Below, one piece after another: positions 8,687-17,640 of a stretch of DNA of 64,000 bases. The DNA is taken from positions 86,245 to 150,244 of the forward strand of contig NZ_QJRF01000028.1 of the NCBI RefSeq assembly GCF_013393345.1, read 5' to 3'. Source of the stretch: Pseudomonas taiwanensis (GTDB lineage: Bacteria > Pseudomonadota > Gammaproteobacteria > Pseudomonadales > Pseudomonadaceae). Numbering within the stretch: position 1 is the stretch's first letter; each line of letters begins with the position of its first letter. A model generated the notes under the pieces. It saw only the letters and a program-made list of their open reading frames with translations, was not told the DNA's origin and ran no database searches. Position numbers and translations under genes: made by a program.

Positions 8687-8864
8687 TGCGGCATATCCTG
8701 AATGCTGGGTAACCAGGGCTGATGCCTGGAACGGCGGCGATTCTAGAACTGGGCACTCTCGGCGATAAGGCGACGGATAGATGAAGGATTGTGTACTGAA
8801 TCAGCCATAATCCCGGGACATATTTCGTGACAAAATTTGCCTCCCTTCCGGGCCAGGACCCTCC
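8687..8864. promoter_or_regulatory. Divergent promoter region with candidate LysR site
   Basis: The 178-base region separates the efflux operon from its LysR gene. ATTTCGTGACAAAAT at 8822-8836 is a near-palindrome with the T-N11-A form expected of LysR-family sites, close to the LysR start. No biochemical evidence; the assignment rests on position and symmetry. Confidence 0.4.
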
Positions 8865-9815
8865 ATGGACATCCTCTTCAACATGCGCGCCTTCGTCTGT
8901 GTGGCGGAGACCGGCAGCTTCACCGCCGCTGCCCAGCGCATGGACCTCACCACCTCGTACATCTCCCGCGCCGTCGCCACCCTCGAAACCCATCTGCGCA
9001 CGCGCCTGCTGCACCGCACCACCCGCCGCATCGCCCTGACCGAAGCAGGCCAGCGCTACCTGCTGCGCTGCGAGCAGATCCTCGGCTACATCGAGGAAGC
9101 CGAAGCAGAAGCCAGTGAGGCCCACGCACGGCCGGTGGGCAACCTGAAGGTGCATGCCATGACCGGCATCGGCCAGCACTACCTGATCAAGGCCATCGCC
9201 GGGTACAGCGAGAAATACCCGGACGTGAGCTTCGACCTGACCCTGGCCAACCGCACCACCGATATTCTCGACGAGGGTTACGACATTTCCGTCGTGATCG
9301 CCCAGGAGCTGCCGGATTCGGGGTTCATCTCCAAGCAGCTCGGCACCACCTACAGCGTGCTCTGCGCCTCCCCCGGCTACATCGAGAAACACGGGGCGCC
9401 GCGTATGCCGTCGGAGCTGTCGAAGCACCGCTGTCTGCGCCTGGTGAACAACGTGATGTCCCTGGACAAGTGGCTGTTCGAGGGCCCGGACGGCCAGGAG
9501 ATGGTCAGCGTCAACCAGACGCCGTTCCAGGTGAATACGGCCGATGCGATGACCGAAGCCATCAAGGCCGGGTTGGGGGTTGGCGTGGTGCCGGTGTACT
9601 CGGCCATCAGCGGTCTGAAGGACGGCAGCCTGGTGCGCGTACTGCCCAACCACAGTCTCTTCCCCCTCGGCATCTACGCGCTCTATCCATCGCGGCAGTT
9701 CCTCGATGCGAAGATCCGTACCTGGGTCGAGTTCCTTCGGGAGTTCCTGCCGGAGCGGGTTGCGGCGGATGAGAAAGCGGTGGCGGAGTACAGCTTGAGG
9801 TTGGGGGGGCGGTAG
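8865..9815 (+). CDS. LysR-family transcriptional regulator, probable regulator of FUSC system 1
   Basis: The 316-residue protein has an N-terminal winged helix-turn-helix (residues 4-63: FVCVAETGSFTAAAQRMDLTTSYISRAVATLE) and a LysR effector-binding domain from about residue 90. Length is normal. It is divergent from the outer-membrane factor gene with 178 bases between, the classic arrangement for an LTTR controlling the neighbouring operon, as AaeR does for aaeXAB in E. coli. The inducer, probably an aromatic or organic acid, is unknown. Confidence 0.88.
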   Translation: MDILFNMRAFVCVAETGSFTAAAQRMDLTTSYISRAVATLETHLRTRLLHRTTRRIALTEAGQRYLLRCEQILGYIEEAEAEASEAHARPVGNLKVHAMTGIGQHYLIKAIAGYSEKYPDVSFDLTLANRTTDILDEGYDISVVIAQELPDSGFISKQLGTTYSVLCASPGYIEKHGAPRMPSELSKHRCLRLVNNVMSLDKWLFEGPDGQEMVSVNQTPFQVNTADAMTEAIKAGLGVGVVPVYSAISGLKDGSLVRVLPNHSLFPLGIYALYPSRQFLDAKIRTWVEFLREFLPERVAADEKAVAEYSLRLGGR

Positions 9816-10081
9816 CAGGTTGGCTTTCGCGCGAGCCTGAAGGCACCCTCTCCCCCGGCCCCTCTCCCTGAAGAGGAGAAGGGTGACGCGCGCCGGCATC
9901 ACCCAGCCCTGGCATGGGCCCTGTAGGGGCGAATTCATTCGCCAAGCAGATCGAAGAGCTGCCCTTGGAAATCCATGCGCGGCACCACATCCCTCACCCC
10001 CTCCCCTCTCCCAGAGGTAGAGGGGTGACTCGCGCCGGCAAGGTACAAGTCTTCCTGAAGCCGACCTGGGCCTGAAGCCGG
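9816..10081. repeat. REP-like repeats between LysR and DUF3087 genes
   Basis: No gene is seen. A CCCTCTCCC...GGGTGACGCGCGCCGGC element at 9846-9898 and a second, closer to the copy at 3172-3230, at 9990-10047 flank a GGGGCGAATTCATTCGCC motif near 9926. The convergent genes on both sides suggest that these elements lie in a terminator region. Confidence 0.65.
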
Positions 10082-10618
10082 CTACTTGCCGTACCCCTTC
10101 ACCGCCTCAAGCCAGTCCAGGTCCAGGCGGTTCTGCTCCACATCCAGCCCTTGTGCCTCCATCGCCTCGCGGTGCTGGTCGATCTCATGCACGTGGTGGC
10201 TGAGATCGGCACTGTTGCCGTCCAGCTGGTGCATCTGGGTCAGGCCCAGGTGGTAGAAGCGAAGCAGCTTCATCGCTGCTGGATCACCGGCCGCCACCCC
10301 TGCCTTGACCTTGTGCATGACATTGGTGACGCGCATCAGGTTGCGCTTGAGCCGCCAGCCGTAGACGGCGGGCGCCATCCAGGGGCGTGACCAGAACTGC
10401 AGGCGCACCATGGCGATGGTGAGAGCCAGGCCCGCGAGGACGCCGATCAGGTTCCAGCGGAAGTTGTCGCCGCCTGGCGTACCGAACAGCTGCACGCAGA
10501 AGGTGGACAGCAGCAGTGCCAGGGCGATGAACACGACCGCGATGATCAGGGTGCTGCGGCGGGTCTGGCTCCGGTAGAGCTCGGGGCTCATGGGGCGGAT
10601 TTCGAAGGATTCGCTCAT
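10082..10618 (-). CDS. DUF3087 family membrane protein
   Basis: The protein is 178 residues when started at the ATG at 10618, which overlaps the hrpA stop (TGATG), so translation is probably coupled. Two transmembrane helices (LIIAVVFIALALLLSTFCVQL and LIGVLAGLALTIAMVRL) lie in the first 80 residues, followed by a soluble helical tail rich in His and Glu. This matches the DUF3087 family of gammaproteobacteria, often found next to hrpA. Function unknown. Confidence 0.85.
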   Translation of the reverse strand: MSESFEIRPMSPELYRSQTRRSTLIIAVVFIALALLLSTFCVQLFGTPGGDNFRWNLIGVLAGLALTIAMVRLQFWSRPWMAPAVYGWRLKRNLMRVTNVMHKVKAGVAAGDPAAMKLLRFYHLGLTQMHQLDGNSADLSHHVHEIDQHREAMEAQGLDVEQNRLDLDWLEAVKGYGK

Positions 10619-13600
10619 CAGGCTTCCACTTGGCTCCACTGCTTGTTCATGCGTTTGTCGGACACCGCCATCTTCGTACCCAGTTGCTGGGCGAACAGCG
10701 AAACGCGGTATTCCTCCAGCATCCAGCGGTAGAGCACCAGTTCCGGATCACGCTTGCCTTCCTGGGCGTGCTTAGCCAGACGGGCCAGGTATTGCTCCCA
10801 GTAACCGGCCAGTTCGCCGGACCAGACACGGTCGCGCTGCAACTGTGCGGCGATCTTGTCGAAGCGCTGCTCGATGGCCTTGAGGTAACGCGGCAGTTCC
10901 TTCATCCACTCCGCCGGGGTTTCGCGGACGAAGCCGGGATAGACGAGGTTGCCCAGCTGCGCCTTGATGTCGTTAAGCGCCACCGCCTGGGCCAGGTCGA
11001 TCCGGCCCTTGAAGCGCTTCTGCAGGCCATGCCAGAGCTTGAGGATTTCCAGGGTCAGGCGCGCCAGGCGCTCGGCGTGCTCGGCCCAGGCGCCGCGCTT
11101 CTTCTCGGCGAGGGATGCCAGGGCCGCGCCATCGCGAGGCAGGCTGGCTTCGCCATCGAGGATGCAGCTGTCCAGGCTGGCCAGGAGGATGTCCTCCACC
11201 AACGCATCGACGCGGCCCATGTCGCGGTACAGCAGACCGAGGTCAGTGAGGCCCGGCAGCTTGCCACGGAGGAACTTGGCGGTTTCGCCAAGCTGTTGCA
11301 GCAGCAGGCGCTGCAAGGCGCGACGATGCTGCCACTCGGCTTCGGCCTGGGTCGGGAAGCGGCTTTCCTTGACGGCGCCACCCTCCTCCACCAGTGCCGG
11401 GTACACGGTCATGGAGAGGCCGGCGACCTTTTGCTGGGTCTTTTCCGCGACCTGGGCGAAGCCCTTGGCCTCCACCGGTTTCTGTTCCTTCTGCGCCTGC
11501 GGAATGGCCAGGGCGGCCTGGCTGGCTTCGGCAAAGCGCGCGGTGATCTCGGCCAGGTCGCGGCCTTCGCCGAGGAACTTGCCGCGGGCGTCCACCACTT
11601 CCAGGTTCATCTTCAGGTGGCCTTCCAGTTGGGTAGCCGCCTCGACCCAGGCCTCCTCCGGCACGCGGGCGCCGGTCATGCGCTGCAGCTCACGGCCGAG
11701 CGCTTCCGGCAACGAGCCCTGGGCGAACATCAGCTTGGAAAGGGCGGCTTTCACGAAGTCCGGCACCGGCACGAAGTTCTTGCGGATGGCCTTGGGCAGG
11801 TTGCGCACCAGGGCGACGCACTTGGTTTCCAGCAGGCCCGGCACCAGCCATTCAAGGCGATCCGGCGGCAGCTGCGGCAGCAGCGGCGCGGGTACGCGCA
11901 GGGTCACGCCGTCGCGGACGTGACCGGGCTCGAAGTGATAGGACAGCGGCAACTCCAGTTCGCCCAGGCGCAGCTTGTCCGGGTACTGCGCGGCGGTGAC
12001 TTCGCTGGCTTCTCGGGCCAGCACGTCTTCCTCGCGCATGATCAGCAGGTTCGGGTTCTTCGCCCGCTCCCGCTCGTACCAGCTCTCGAAGCTGGCGGTT
12101 TGGTAGATGTCCGCTGGCAGGCGCGCCGCGTAGTAGGCGAAGAGGGTTTCCTCGTCAGCGAGGATGTCGCGCCGGCGTGCCTTGGCTTCCAGTTCGTCGA
12201 GCCGTTCCAGCAGTTGGCGGTTGGCCGTCAGGCACTTCGCCTTGCTGTGGATTTCGCCTCGCACCAGGCCCTCGCGGATGAACAGCTCACGGGAGACTTC
12301 CGGGTCCACCGGGCCGTAGTGCACCGCGCGGCGGCCAACGATGATCAGGCCGTAGAGGGTGATCTGCTCGAAAGCCACGACCTGCCCGCGACGTTTCTCC
12401 CAATGGGGCTCCAGGTGATTCTTCTTCACCAGGTGACCGGCCAGCGGCTCCAGCCAGTCCGGTTCGATCTTCGCCACCATGCGCGCGAACAGCTTGGTGG
12501 TTTCCACCAGTTCGGCGGCCATGATCCACTGCGGGCGCTTCTTCGCGATGGCGGTGCCGGGGTGAATCCAGAAACGCCGCTGACGGGCACCGAGGTAGTC
12601 GCCGTCTTCGGTTTTCTGGCCGATCTGGCTCAGCAATCCGCAAAGGATCGCCTTGTGCACCTTGGCGTAATCGATGCTGCGTTGTTGCTGTTCGGCCTTG
12701 GCGGCGGCATCACGTGGGGCTTCGGCAGGACTGCTTTTCGTAGGATGGCGCTGAGCGGAGCGATGCCCATCGGTTCGAGCAGCATGGGTATCGCTACGCT
12801 CCTCCCATCCTACGGGGGTCTCTGCGCGTTTGGATTTACCGGAGTCAGGGAAGAGCTTCAGCTCGCGGCAGATCAGCACCAGCTGGCGGTGGGCATCGCG
12901 CCATTCGCGCAGGCGCAGGTAGTTGAGGAAGTTCTTCCGGCACCAGTTGCGCAGCGGGTTGGAACCCAGCGCCTGGCGCTGTTCCTCGAAGCCGCGCCAG
13001 AGGTTGATCAGCGCGGCGAAGTCGGAGTCCACGTCCTTCCACTGGGCGTGGGCCTGGTCGGCCGCCTGCTGGCGCTCGACCGGACGCTCGCGCGGGTCCT
13101 GCACGGACAGCGCAGAGGTGATCACCAGCACTTCGTCCAGGCTGCCCTGGCGGGCGCCTTCCAGCACCATGCGGCCCAGGCGCGGGTCGATGGGAAGGCG
13201 CGCCAACTGCCGGCCAATGGGCGTGAGTTGGCTCTCGCGGTTAACCGCCGAGAGTTCTTGCAGCAGGGTGAAACCGTCCTTGATCGCCTTGCCATCCGGC
13301 GGCTCGATGAAGGGGAAGGCTTCGATATCGCCCAGGCGCAGGTGAAGCATCTGCAGGATCACCGCCGCGAGGTTGGTGCGCAGGATTTCCGGATCGGTGA
13401 AGGTCGGGCGGGAGAGGAAGTCCTCTTCGCTGTAGAGGCGCACGCAGATACCCGGCTCGACCCGGCCGCAACGGCCCTTGCGCTGGTTGGCGCTGGCCTG
13501 GGACACCGCTTCCACCGGCAGGCGCTGGACCTTGGCGCGATAGCTGTAGCGGCTGATGCGCGCGGTACCGCTGTCGATCACATAACGGATGCCCGGCACC

Positions 13601-14688
13601 GTCAGCGAGGTTTCCGCGACGTTGGTGGAGAGCACGATCTTGCGGCCCGGCATGGGGGCAAAGATTTTCTGCTGCTCGGCGGGCGTCAGGCGCGCGTAGA
13701 GCGGCAGCACCTCGGTGTGCTTGAGGTTGGCCTTGCGCAGCACGTCGGCGCAATCGCGGATTTCCCGTTCGCCGGGGAGGAACACCAGCACATCGCCTGG
13801 GCGCTTGCCCACTTCGCGCTCATGGGCGGTGATCTCGTCCAGGGCGCGGAGGATGCCCTGGTCCACGGACAGGTCGTCGAACAGCGCTTCACCGTCTTCG
13901 TCCACCTCGGCGGCCAGCGGCCGGTACCAGGTGTCCACCGGGTAGGTGCGGCCGGAGACCTCGATGATCGGCGCATCACCAAAGTGTTTGGAAAAGCGCT
14001 CCAGGTCGATGGTGGCCGAGGTGATGATCAGCTTGAGGTCGGGGCGGCGCGGCAGCAGGGTCTTGAGGTAGCCGAGGAGGAAGTCGATGTTCAGGCTGCG
14101 CTCGTGGGCCTCGTCGACGATGATCGTGTCGTAGCGCTCGAGGAAGCGGTCGTGCTGGGTTTCGGCCAGCAGGATGCCGTCGGTCATCAGTTTGATCAGG
14201 CTGCGCTCGTTGGACTGGTCCTCGAAGCGCACCTGGTAGCCCACCAGCTCGCCCAACGGGCTGCCGATCTCTTCTGCCACGCGTGTCGCCACGCTGCGTG
14301 CCGCCAGCCGGCGCGGCTGGGTATGGCCGATCAGGCCGTGGGTGCCACGGCCAATCTCCAGGCAGATCTTCGGCAACTGGGTGGTCTTGCCCGAGCCGGT
14401 TTCACCGGCAATCACCAGCACCTGGTGCTTTTCCAGCGCCGCCTTGATCTCGTCGCGCTTGGCGGCGATGGGCAGGGCGTCGTCGTAACGCATCGCTGGC
14501 ACGCTGGCACGCCGCGCCTCGACGCGCGCGATGGAGGCCTGGAAGCGCTCGACCCACTGCGCCAGCTTGGCGTCGTCCGGATGCTTGCGCAGCTCGTGGA
14601 GCTGCCGGCGCAGGCGATGGCGGTCAGCGCCCATGGCCTGGTCGATGCGTTTCAGGAGTTGTTCGGCGCTGGGGGATTGCTCGCTCAT
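10618..14688 (-). CDS. hrpA: ATP-dependent RNA helicase HrpA
   Basis: This very large DEAH-box helicase (about 1356 residues) shows Walker A GETGSGKTTQ, the DEAH box in IIVDEAHERSLNIDFL, motif III (TSATID), the helicase C core (STNVAETSLTVPGIRYVIDSG, QRKGRCGR), HA2/OB regions and the long C-terminal DUF3418 domain of HrpA. HrpA acts on RNA and is implicated in mRNA processing and rescue of stalled ribosomes. I start at the ATG at 14688 (MSEQSPSAEQLLKRIDQAMG), which resembles Pseudomonas HrpA N-termini. A TTG 11 codons further upstream is possible. About 26 residues (roughly 625-650) come from a REP-like insertion. Confidence 0.95.
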   Translation of the reverse strand: MSEQSPSAEQLLKRIDQAMGADRHRLRRQLHELRKHPDDAKLAQWVERFQASIARVEARRASVPAMRYDDALPIAAKRDEIKAALEKHQVLVIAGETGSGKTTQLPKICLEIGRGTHGLIGHTQPRRLAARSVATRVAEEIGSPLGELVGYQVRFEDQSNERSLIKLMTDGILLAETQHDRFLERYDTIIVDEAHERSLNIDFLLGYLKTLLPRRPDLKLIITSATIDLERFSKHFGDAPIIEVSGRTYPVDTWYRPLAAEVDEDGEALFDDLSVDQGILRALDEITAHEREVGKRPGDVLVFLPGEREIRDCADVLRKANLKHTEVLPLYARLTPAEQQKIFAPMPGRKIVLSTNVAETSLTVPGIRYVIDSGTARISRYSYRAKVQRLPVEAVSQASANQRKGRCGRVEPGICVRLYSEEDFLSRPTFTDPEILRTNLAAVILQMLHLRLGDIEAFPFIEPPDGKAIKDGFTLLQELSAVNRESQLTPIGRQLARLPIDPRLGRMVLEGARQGSLDEVLVITSALSVQDPRERPVERQQAADQAHAQWKDVDSDFAALINLWRGFEEQRQALGSNPLRNWCRKNFLNYLRLREWRDAHRQLVLICRELKLFPDSGKSKRAETPVGWEERSDTHAARTDGHRSAQRHPTKSSPAEAPRDAAAKAEQQQRSIDYAKVHKAILCGLLSQIGQKTEDGDYLGARQRRFWIHPGTAIAKKRPQWIMAAELVETTKLFARMVAKIEPDWLEPLAGHLVKKNHLEPHWEKRRGQVVAFEQITLYGLIIVGRRAVHYGPVDPEVSRELFIREGLVRGEIHSKAKCLTANRQLLERLDELEAKARRRDILADEETLFAYYAARLPADIYQTASFESWYERERAKNPNLLIMREEDVLAREASEVTAAQYPDKLRLGELELPLSYHFEPGHVRDGVTLRVPAPLLPQLPPDRLEWLVPGLLETKCVALVRNLPKAIRKNFVPVPDFVKAALSKLMFAQGSLPEALGRELQRMTGARVPEEAWVEAATQLEGHLKMNLEVVDARGKFLGEGRDLAEITARFAEASQAALAIPQAQKEQKPVEAKGFAQVAEKTQQKVAGLSMTVYPALVEEGGAVKESRFPTQAEAEWQHRRALQRLLLQQLGETAKFLRGKLPGLTDLGLLYRDMGRVDALVEDILLASLDSCILDGEASLPRDGAALASLAEKKRGAWAEHAERLARLTLEILKLWHGLQKRFKGRIDLAQAVALNDIKAQLGNLVYPGFVRETPAEWMKELPRYLKAIEQRFDKIAAQLQRDRVWSGELAGYWEQYLARLAKHAQEGKRDPELVLYRWMLEEYRVSLFAQQLGTKMAVSDKRMNKQWSQVEA
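12739..12814. repeat. REP-like hairpin element inside hrpA
   Basis: CGTAGGATGG at 12739-12748 and CCATCCTACG at 12805-12814 bound a 76-base imperfect palindrome with GCGATGCCCAT/ATGGGTATCGC inner arms. It is the same class as the intergenic element at 3271-3342. It is read through in frame, giving a segment with GWEERSDTHAARTDGHRSAQ in the helicase. Confidence 0.85.
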
Positions 14689-14882
14689 CGGTTCCGCTGA
14701 TTCTGCTGTCGTTTTCGGCAAGGGCGGAATTGTCGCAGATTTCCCCCTGCGCGGGCTCGGAGCGATTTCGTTCGGATTTGCCGGCGATGATCCCGGCTGG
14801 ACCCTGTGTAGGAGCGAGCTTGCTCGCGAAAGGTCGGGCTCAGAAGCTTCGCGAGCAAGCTCGCTCCTACAGGTCCGGAAGA
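14689..14882. repeat. Intergenic region with REP-like hairpin
   Basis: GTAGGAGC at 14808-14815 and GCTCCTAC at 14863-14870 bound a 63-base palindromic element (GAGCGAGCTTGCTCGCGAA and its complement). The same family is inserted in the FUSC gene at 6293-6358. The rest of the gap holds the hrpA upstream region; I see no further gene. Confidence 0.7.
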
Positions 14883-15944
14883 TCAGTTCACTTCGGCGAC
14901 GGCCTGAGGCTCACTGCGCGTATCGATGCTCGCCTCCACCGACATACCCACCCGGAGCTGGCCGAGCAGCGGCTGGCCGGCATCCAGCACGACCTTCACC
15001 GGGATGCGCTGTACCACCTTGGTGAAGTTACCGGTGGCGTTGTCCGGCGCGATGGCGGCGAAGGTCACGCCGGTGGCCGGGGCAATGCTTTCCACGCGAC
15101 CGCGCAGGGATTCGCCGGGGAAGGTGTCCACCTCGATCTGCACCTCCTGCCCCGGACGCACGTGGGTGAGCTGGGTCTCCTGGAAGTTGGCCACCACATA
15201 GGCGTGCTCCAGCGGCACCACTGCCAGCAGCGCGTCACCGGGTTTGACGAAGGCACCGACGCGTACCGCGCGACGGCCGACCATGCCATCGATGGGAGCC
15301 TTGAGTTCGGTGTGGGAAAGGTCCAGTTCGGCCTGGCGCAATGCCGCCTGGGCGCTGGCCAAGGCGGCCTGCGCGGCATCGCGTTCAGCGGTGAGTATGT
15401 CGGTCTGTTTGCGCGTGGCAAGCAGCGCGGCGCTGTGTTCGGCCTGACGCGCCACGACGCTGTCGTAACGGCTGCGGGCCTGCTGCGCGGCCTGCAGGGT
15501 GCCGGCGCCACGACCGACCAGTTTCTGGTAGCGCTCCAGCTCATGCTGGGCGAAGACACGCTCGGCACGGTCCGCCTCCAGCGTGGCCTGGGCCTGTTCG
15601 ATCACCGAATCCTGCCGCTCCAGGGTGGCCCCGGCATTTTCCAGCTGGGCCTGGGCACTGGCGACACGTGCGCGCGCGCCTTCCAGGGCGGCGCGGTAGT
15701 CACGATCATCGATGCGGGCGAGCAACTGTCCGGCCTTCACCATCTGGTTGTCTTCCACCAGCACCTCGCGGATGAAGCCGGGCACCTTCGGCGCCGCCAG
15801 GGTGAAGTCGGCATGGACGAAGGCGTCATTGGTGTACTGGTCGGTGCTTTCACCCAGCAGGTGCCAGGTGCCCCAGGCCAGCAGGCCGACGCCCACCAGC
15901 AATGCGGCCGGGATCACGGGTTTGAAAGTGCGGGGTTGGTTCAT
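14883..15944 (-). CDS. HlyD-family adaptor of MFS multidrug pump (EmrA-like)
   Basis: The 353-residue protein has a membrane anchor (residues 12-31), a lipoyl half (FTLAAPKVPGFIREVLVEDNQMV), a long coiled-coil hairpin (about residues 85-205), a second lipoyl half (APIDGMVGRRAVRVGAFV) and a beta-barrel. This is the EmrA/VceA-type adaptor. It is 12 bases downstream of the MFS gene on the same strand, so the two make an EmrAB-like pump. No outer-membrane factor is adjacent; it would borrow one. Confidence 0.9.
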   Translation of the reverse strand: MNQPRTFKPVIPAALLVGVGLLAWGTWHLLGESTDQYTNDAFVHADFTLAAPKVPGFIREVLVEDNQMVKAGQLLARIDDRDYRAALEGARARVASAQAQLENAGATLERQDSVIEQAQATLEADRAERVFAQHELERYQKLVGRGAGTLQAAQQARSRYDSVVARQAEHSAALLATRKQTDILTAERDAAQAALASAQAALRQAELDLSHTELKAPIDGMVGRRAVRVGAFVKPGDALLAVVPLEHAYVVANFQETQLTHVRPGQEVQIEVDTFPGESLRGRVESIAPATGVTFAAIAPDNATGNFTKVVQRIPVKVVLDAGQPLLGQLRVGMSVEASIDTRSEPQAVAEVN

Positions 15945-15956
15945 GGTCGACTCCGG

Positions 15957-17489
15957 TCAGGTCGGGGCGCGCGGCGGATAGATGCGCGTGGGCACGAAGG
16001 GGATAAGGAGGATCAGTGCAACCGCCACGGCGGACATGCAGAGGTAGAGGTCGGCGGATGTCAGCACCACAGCCTGGAGGTGCAGCCGACGGGCCAGTTC
16101 GACGCCGCCGTCCACCAGCGGGTTGTTGCCCAGGCGGTCGACCAGTTGCGTCGAATGAAGATGTAGGCGCAGGGTGGCGAGCGCTTCCAGAACACCGCCC
16201 GCCAGCACGGCGGCGAACCCCTTGATAGTGTTGAACCAGGCCGACGCGAAGGGCCCGTCGGTGGGCTTGATGCTGCCGGTGGACAGCATGAGCAGTGGCA
16301 GCACGGCCATCGGCGGACCGAATATCTGCAGTGCCTGCACCAGGTAGAAATCGTCGCGAATCCAGGCCGAGGTCAGCTGCGAACCCAGCCAGCAGGAGCA
16401 GGCGAGCATGGCCAGGCCGCAGGCGAGCACCCAGCGGCAGTCGACCCAGCGCAGGTTGCACAGGGCCGCCACCAGGGGCAGTGCCAGCAGCTGCGGCAAG
16501 GCCACCACCAGCATCACCGGCGCGGTCTGCAACGGGCGGTAGCCCTGCACCTGGGCCAGGTAGCTGGAGGGAATCACCACGGCCGCCAGCAGTACGAACA
16601 GCACGCCAGCCAAGGTGAACAGGGCGAAGCTGAGGTTGCGCAGCTTGAGCAGTTGCAGCTTGAAGAACGGCAGCGGGTGCTTCCACTCGTTGAGCAGGAA
16701 CAGCACCAGCAACACGCTGCCGCCACCGAGCAGCGCGCGGATCAGCGACGACTCGAACCAGTCGAGCCGCTCACCCTGCACCAGCCCGACCACCAGCATG
16801 AACAGCGCGGGGAAGCCGAGCGCAAGCCCGAGCCAGTTGAACTGGCGGAAACGCTCCAGGCGCAACGGGTCCTGGGGCAGCCCCCAGGCCACGGCGGCCA
16901 TGGCCAGTAGGCTGGTGGGAACGATCTGCCAGAAGGCCCAGCGCCAACCGACGAACTCCACCCAGTACGCGGCCAGCGGCGTACCCAGGCTGGGGCCGAA
17001 GGTCGCGGTGAGGGCGTAGCCGGCGAGGCCGTAGATCTTGATGTTGGCGGGGAGAAAGCGCAGCGCCACGGTCATCAGGATCGGCGGCAAGGCTCCACCT
17101 GCGAGCCCCTGCAGGCCACGCAGCCACAGCAGGCTCTGCAGGTTCGGCGCCAGCGGACTCAACAGCCCGAGCAGCATGAAGGCGGCGATGGCCCAGAGGG
17201 TGAAGCGGCGCAGGGACAAGGTCACCGCGAACCAGGGCGCGAAGGCCATGGCGCAGACCGAGGGCGCTGCATAGAGCGCCACCAGCCAGGTGCCTTCGTC
17301 ACGACCGATGCCCATGGCGCCCCGGATATCCGCCAGCGCCACCTTGATCACGTTTTCATTGAAGCCGGATACCAGCACGGCCAGCAGGACGCCGAGCATT
17401 CCAACGACCAGCCGCAGGGTGAAGGGAGTAGCGACAGGCGCCGCCACCGGGCCGGCGACCGGCAGCGGCAAAGCCAGGGAGGCGTTCAT
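15957..17489 (-). CDS. DHA2-family MFS drug transporter (EmrB-like)
   Basis: The 510-residue protein has about 14 hydrophobic segments, the DHA2 layout. It carries ALADIRGAMGIGRDEGTWLVALY in the first loop and the family motif-C region GTPLAAYWVEFVGWRWAFW. It would export drugs or toxic organic compounds by proton antiport with the adjacent HlyD adaptor. The LysR gene upstream is co-directional, 151 bases away. Substrate unknown. Confidence 0.9.
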   Translation of the reverse strand: MNASLALPLPVAGPVAAPVATPFTLRLVVGMLGVLLAVLVSGFNENVIKVALADIRGAMGIGRDEGTWLVALYAAPSVCAMAFAPWFAVTLSLRRFTLWAIAAFMLLGLLSPLAPNLQSLLWLRGLQGLAGGALPPILMTVALRFLPANIKIYGLAGYALTATFGPSLGTPLAAYWVEFVGWRWAFWQIVPTSLLAMAAVAWGLPQDPLRLERFRQFNWLGLALGFPALFMLVVGLVQGERLDWFESSLIRALLGGGSVLLVLFLLNEWKHPLPFFKLQLLKLRNLSFALFTLAGVLFVLLAAVVIPSSYLAQVQGYRPLQTAPVMLVVALPQLLALPLVAALCNLRWVDCRWVLACGLAMLACSCWLGSQLTSAWIRDDFYLVQALQIFGPPMAVLPLLMLSTGSIKPTDGPFASAWFNTIKGFAAVLAGGVLEALATLRLHLHSTQLVDRLGNNPLVDGGVELARRLHLQAVVLTSADLYLCMSAVAVALILLIPFVPTRIYPPRAPT

Positions 17490-17640
17490 CGAGACGCCTT
17501 TTCGCCAGCGCGGGAAGTGGAGAAAACGACCATGAGGAGTTACCGGATTGCGGGCACGAGACTGAGTCTATTTGTGCGCCTGCCATGCCGATAACTGCAA
17601 TTATGCGAATGAATCAGTGCGTTATACGCACGTATCCCCG
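17490..17640. promoter_or_regulatory. Promoter region of the MFS pump with palindrome
   Basis: GTGCGTTATACGCAC at 17617-17631 is a 15-base palindrome (6-base arms, TAT centre), just after the LysR stop codon and upstream of the MFS gene. GCAATTATGC nearby (about 17597-17606) is a second small dyad. Together they are candidate operator sites for the LysR protein. Inference only. Confidence 0.35.

Noticed and set aside
10630..14700. 1356-codon open frame antisense to hrpA
   Set aside because: It mirrors hrpA codon positions in GC-rich DNA, has no recognisable domain, and its composition (Gln, His, Gly, Val rich) is typical of antisense frames in Pseudomonas.
14730..16166. 478-codon plus-strand frame over the HlyD and MFS genes
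   Set aside because: It crosses two well-supported minus-strand genes and has no family features.
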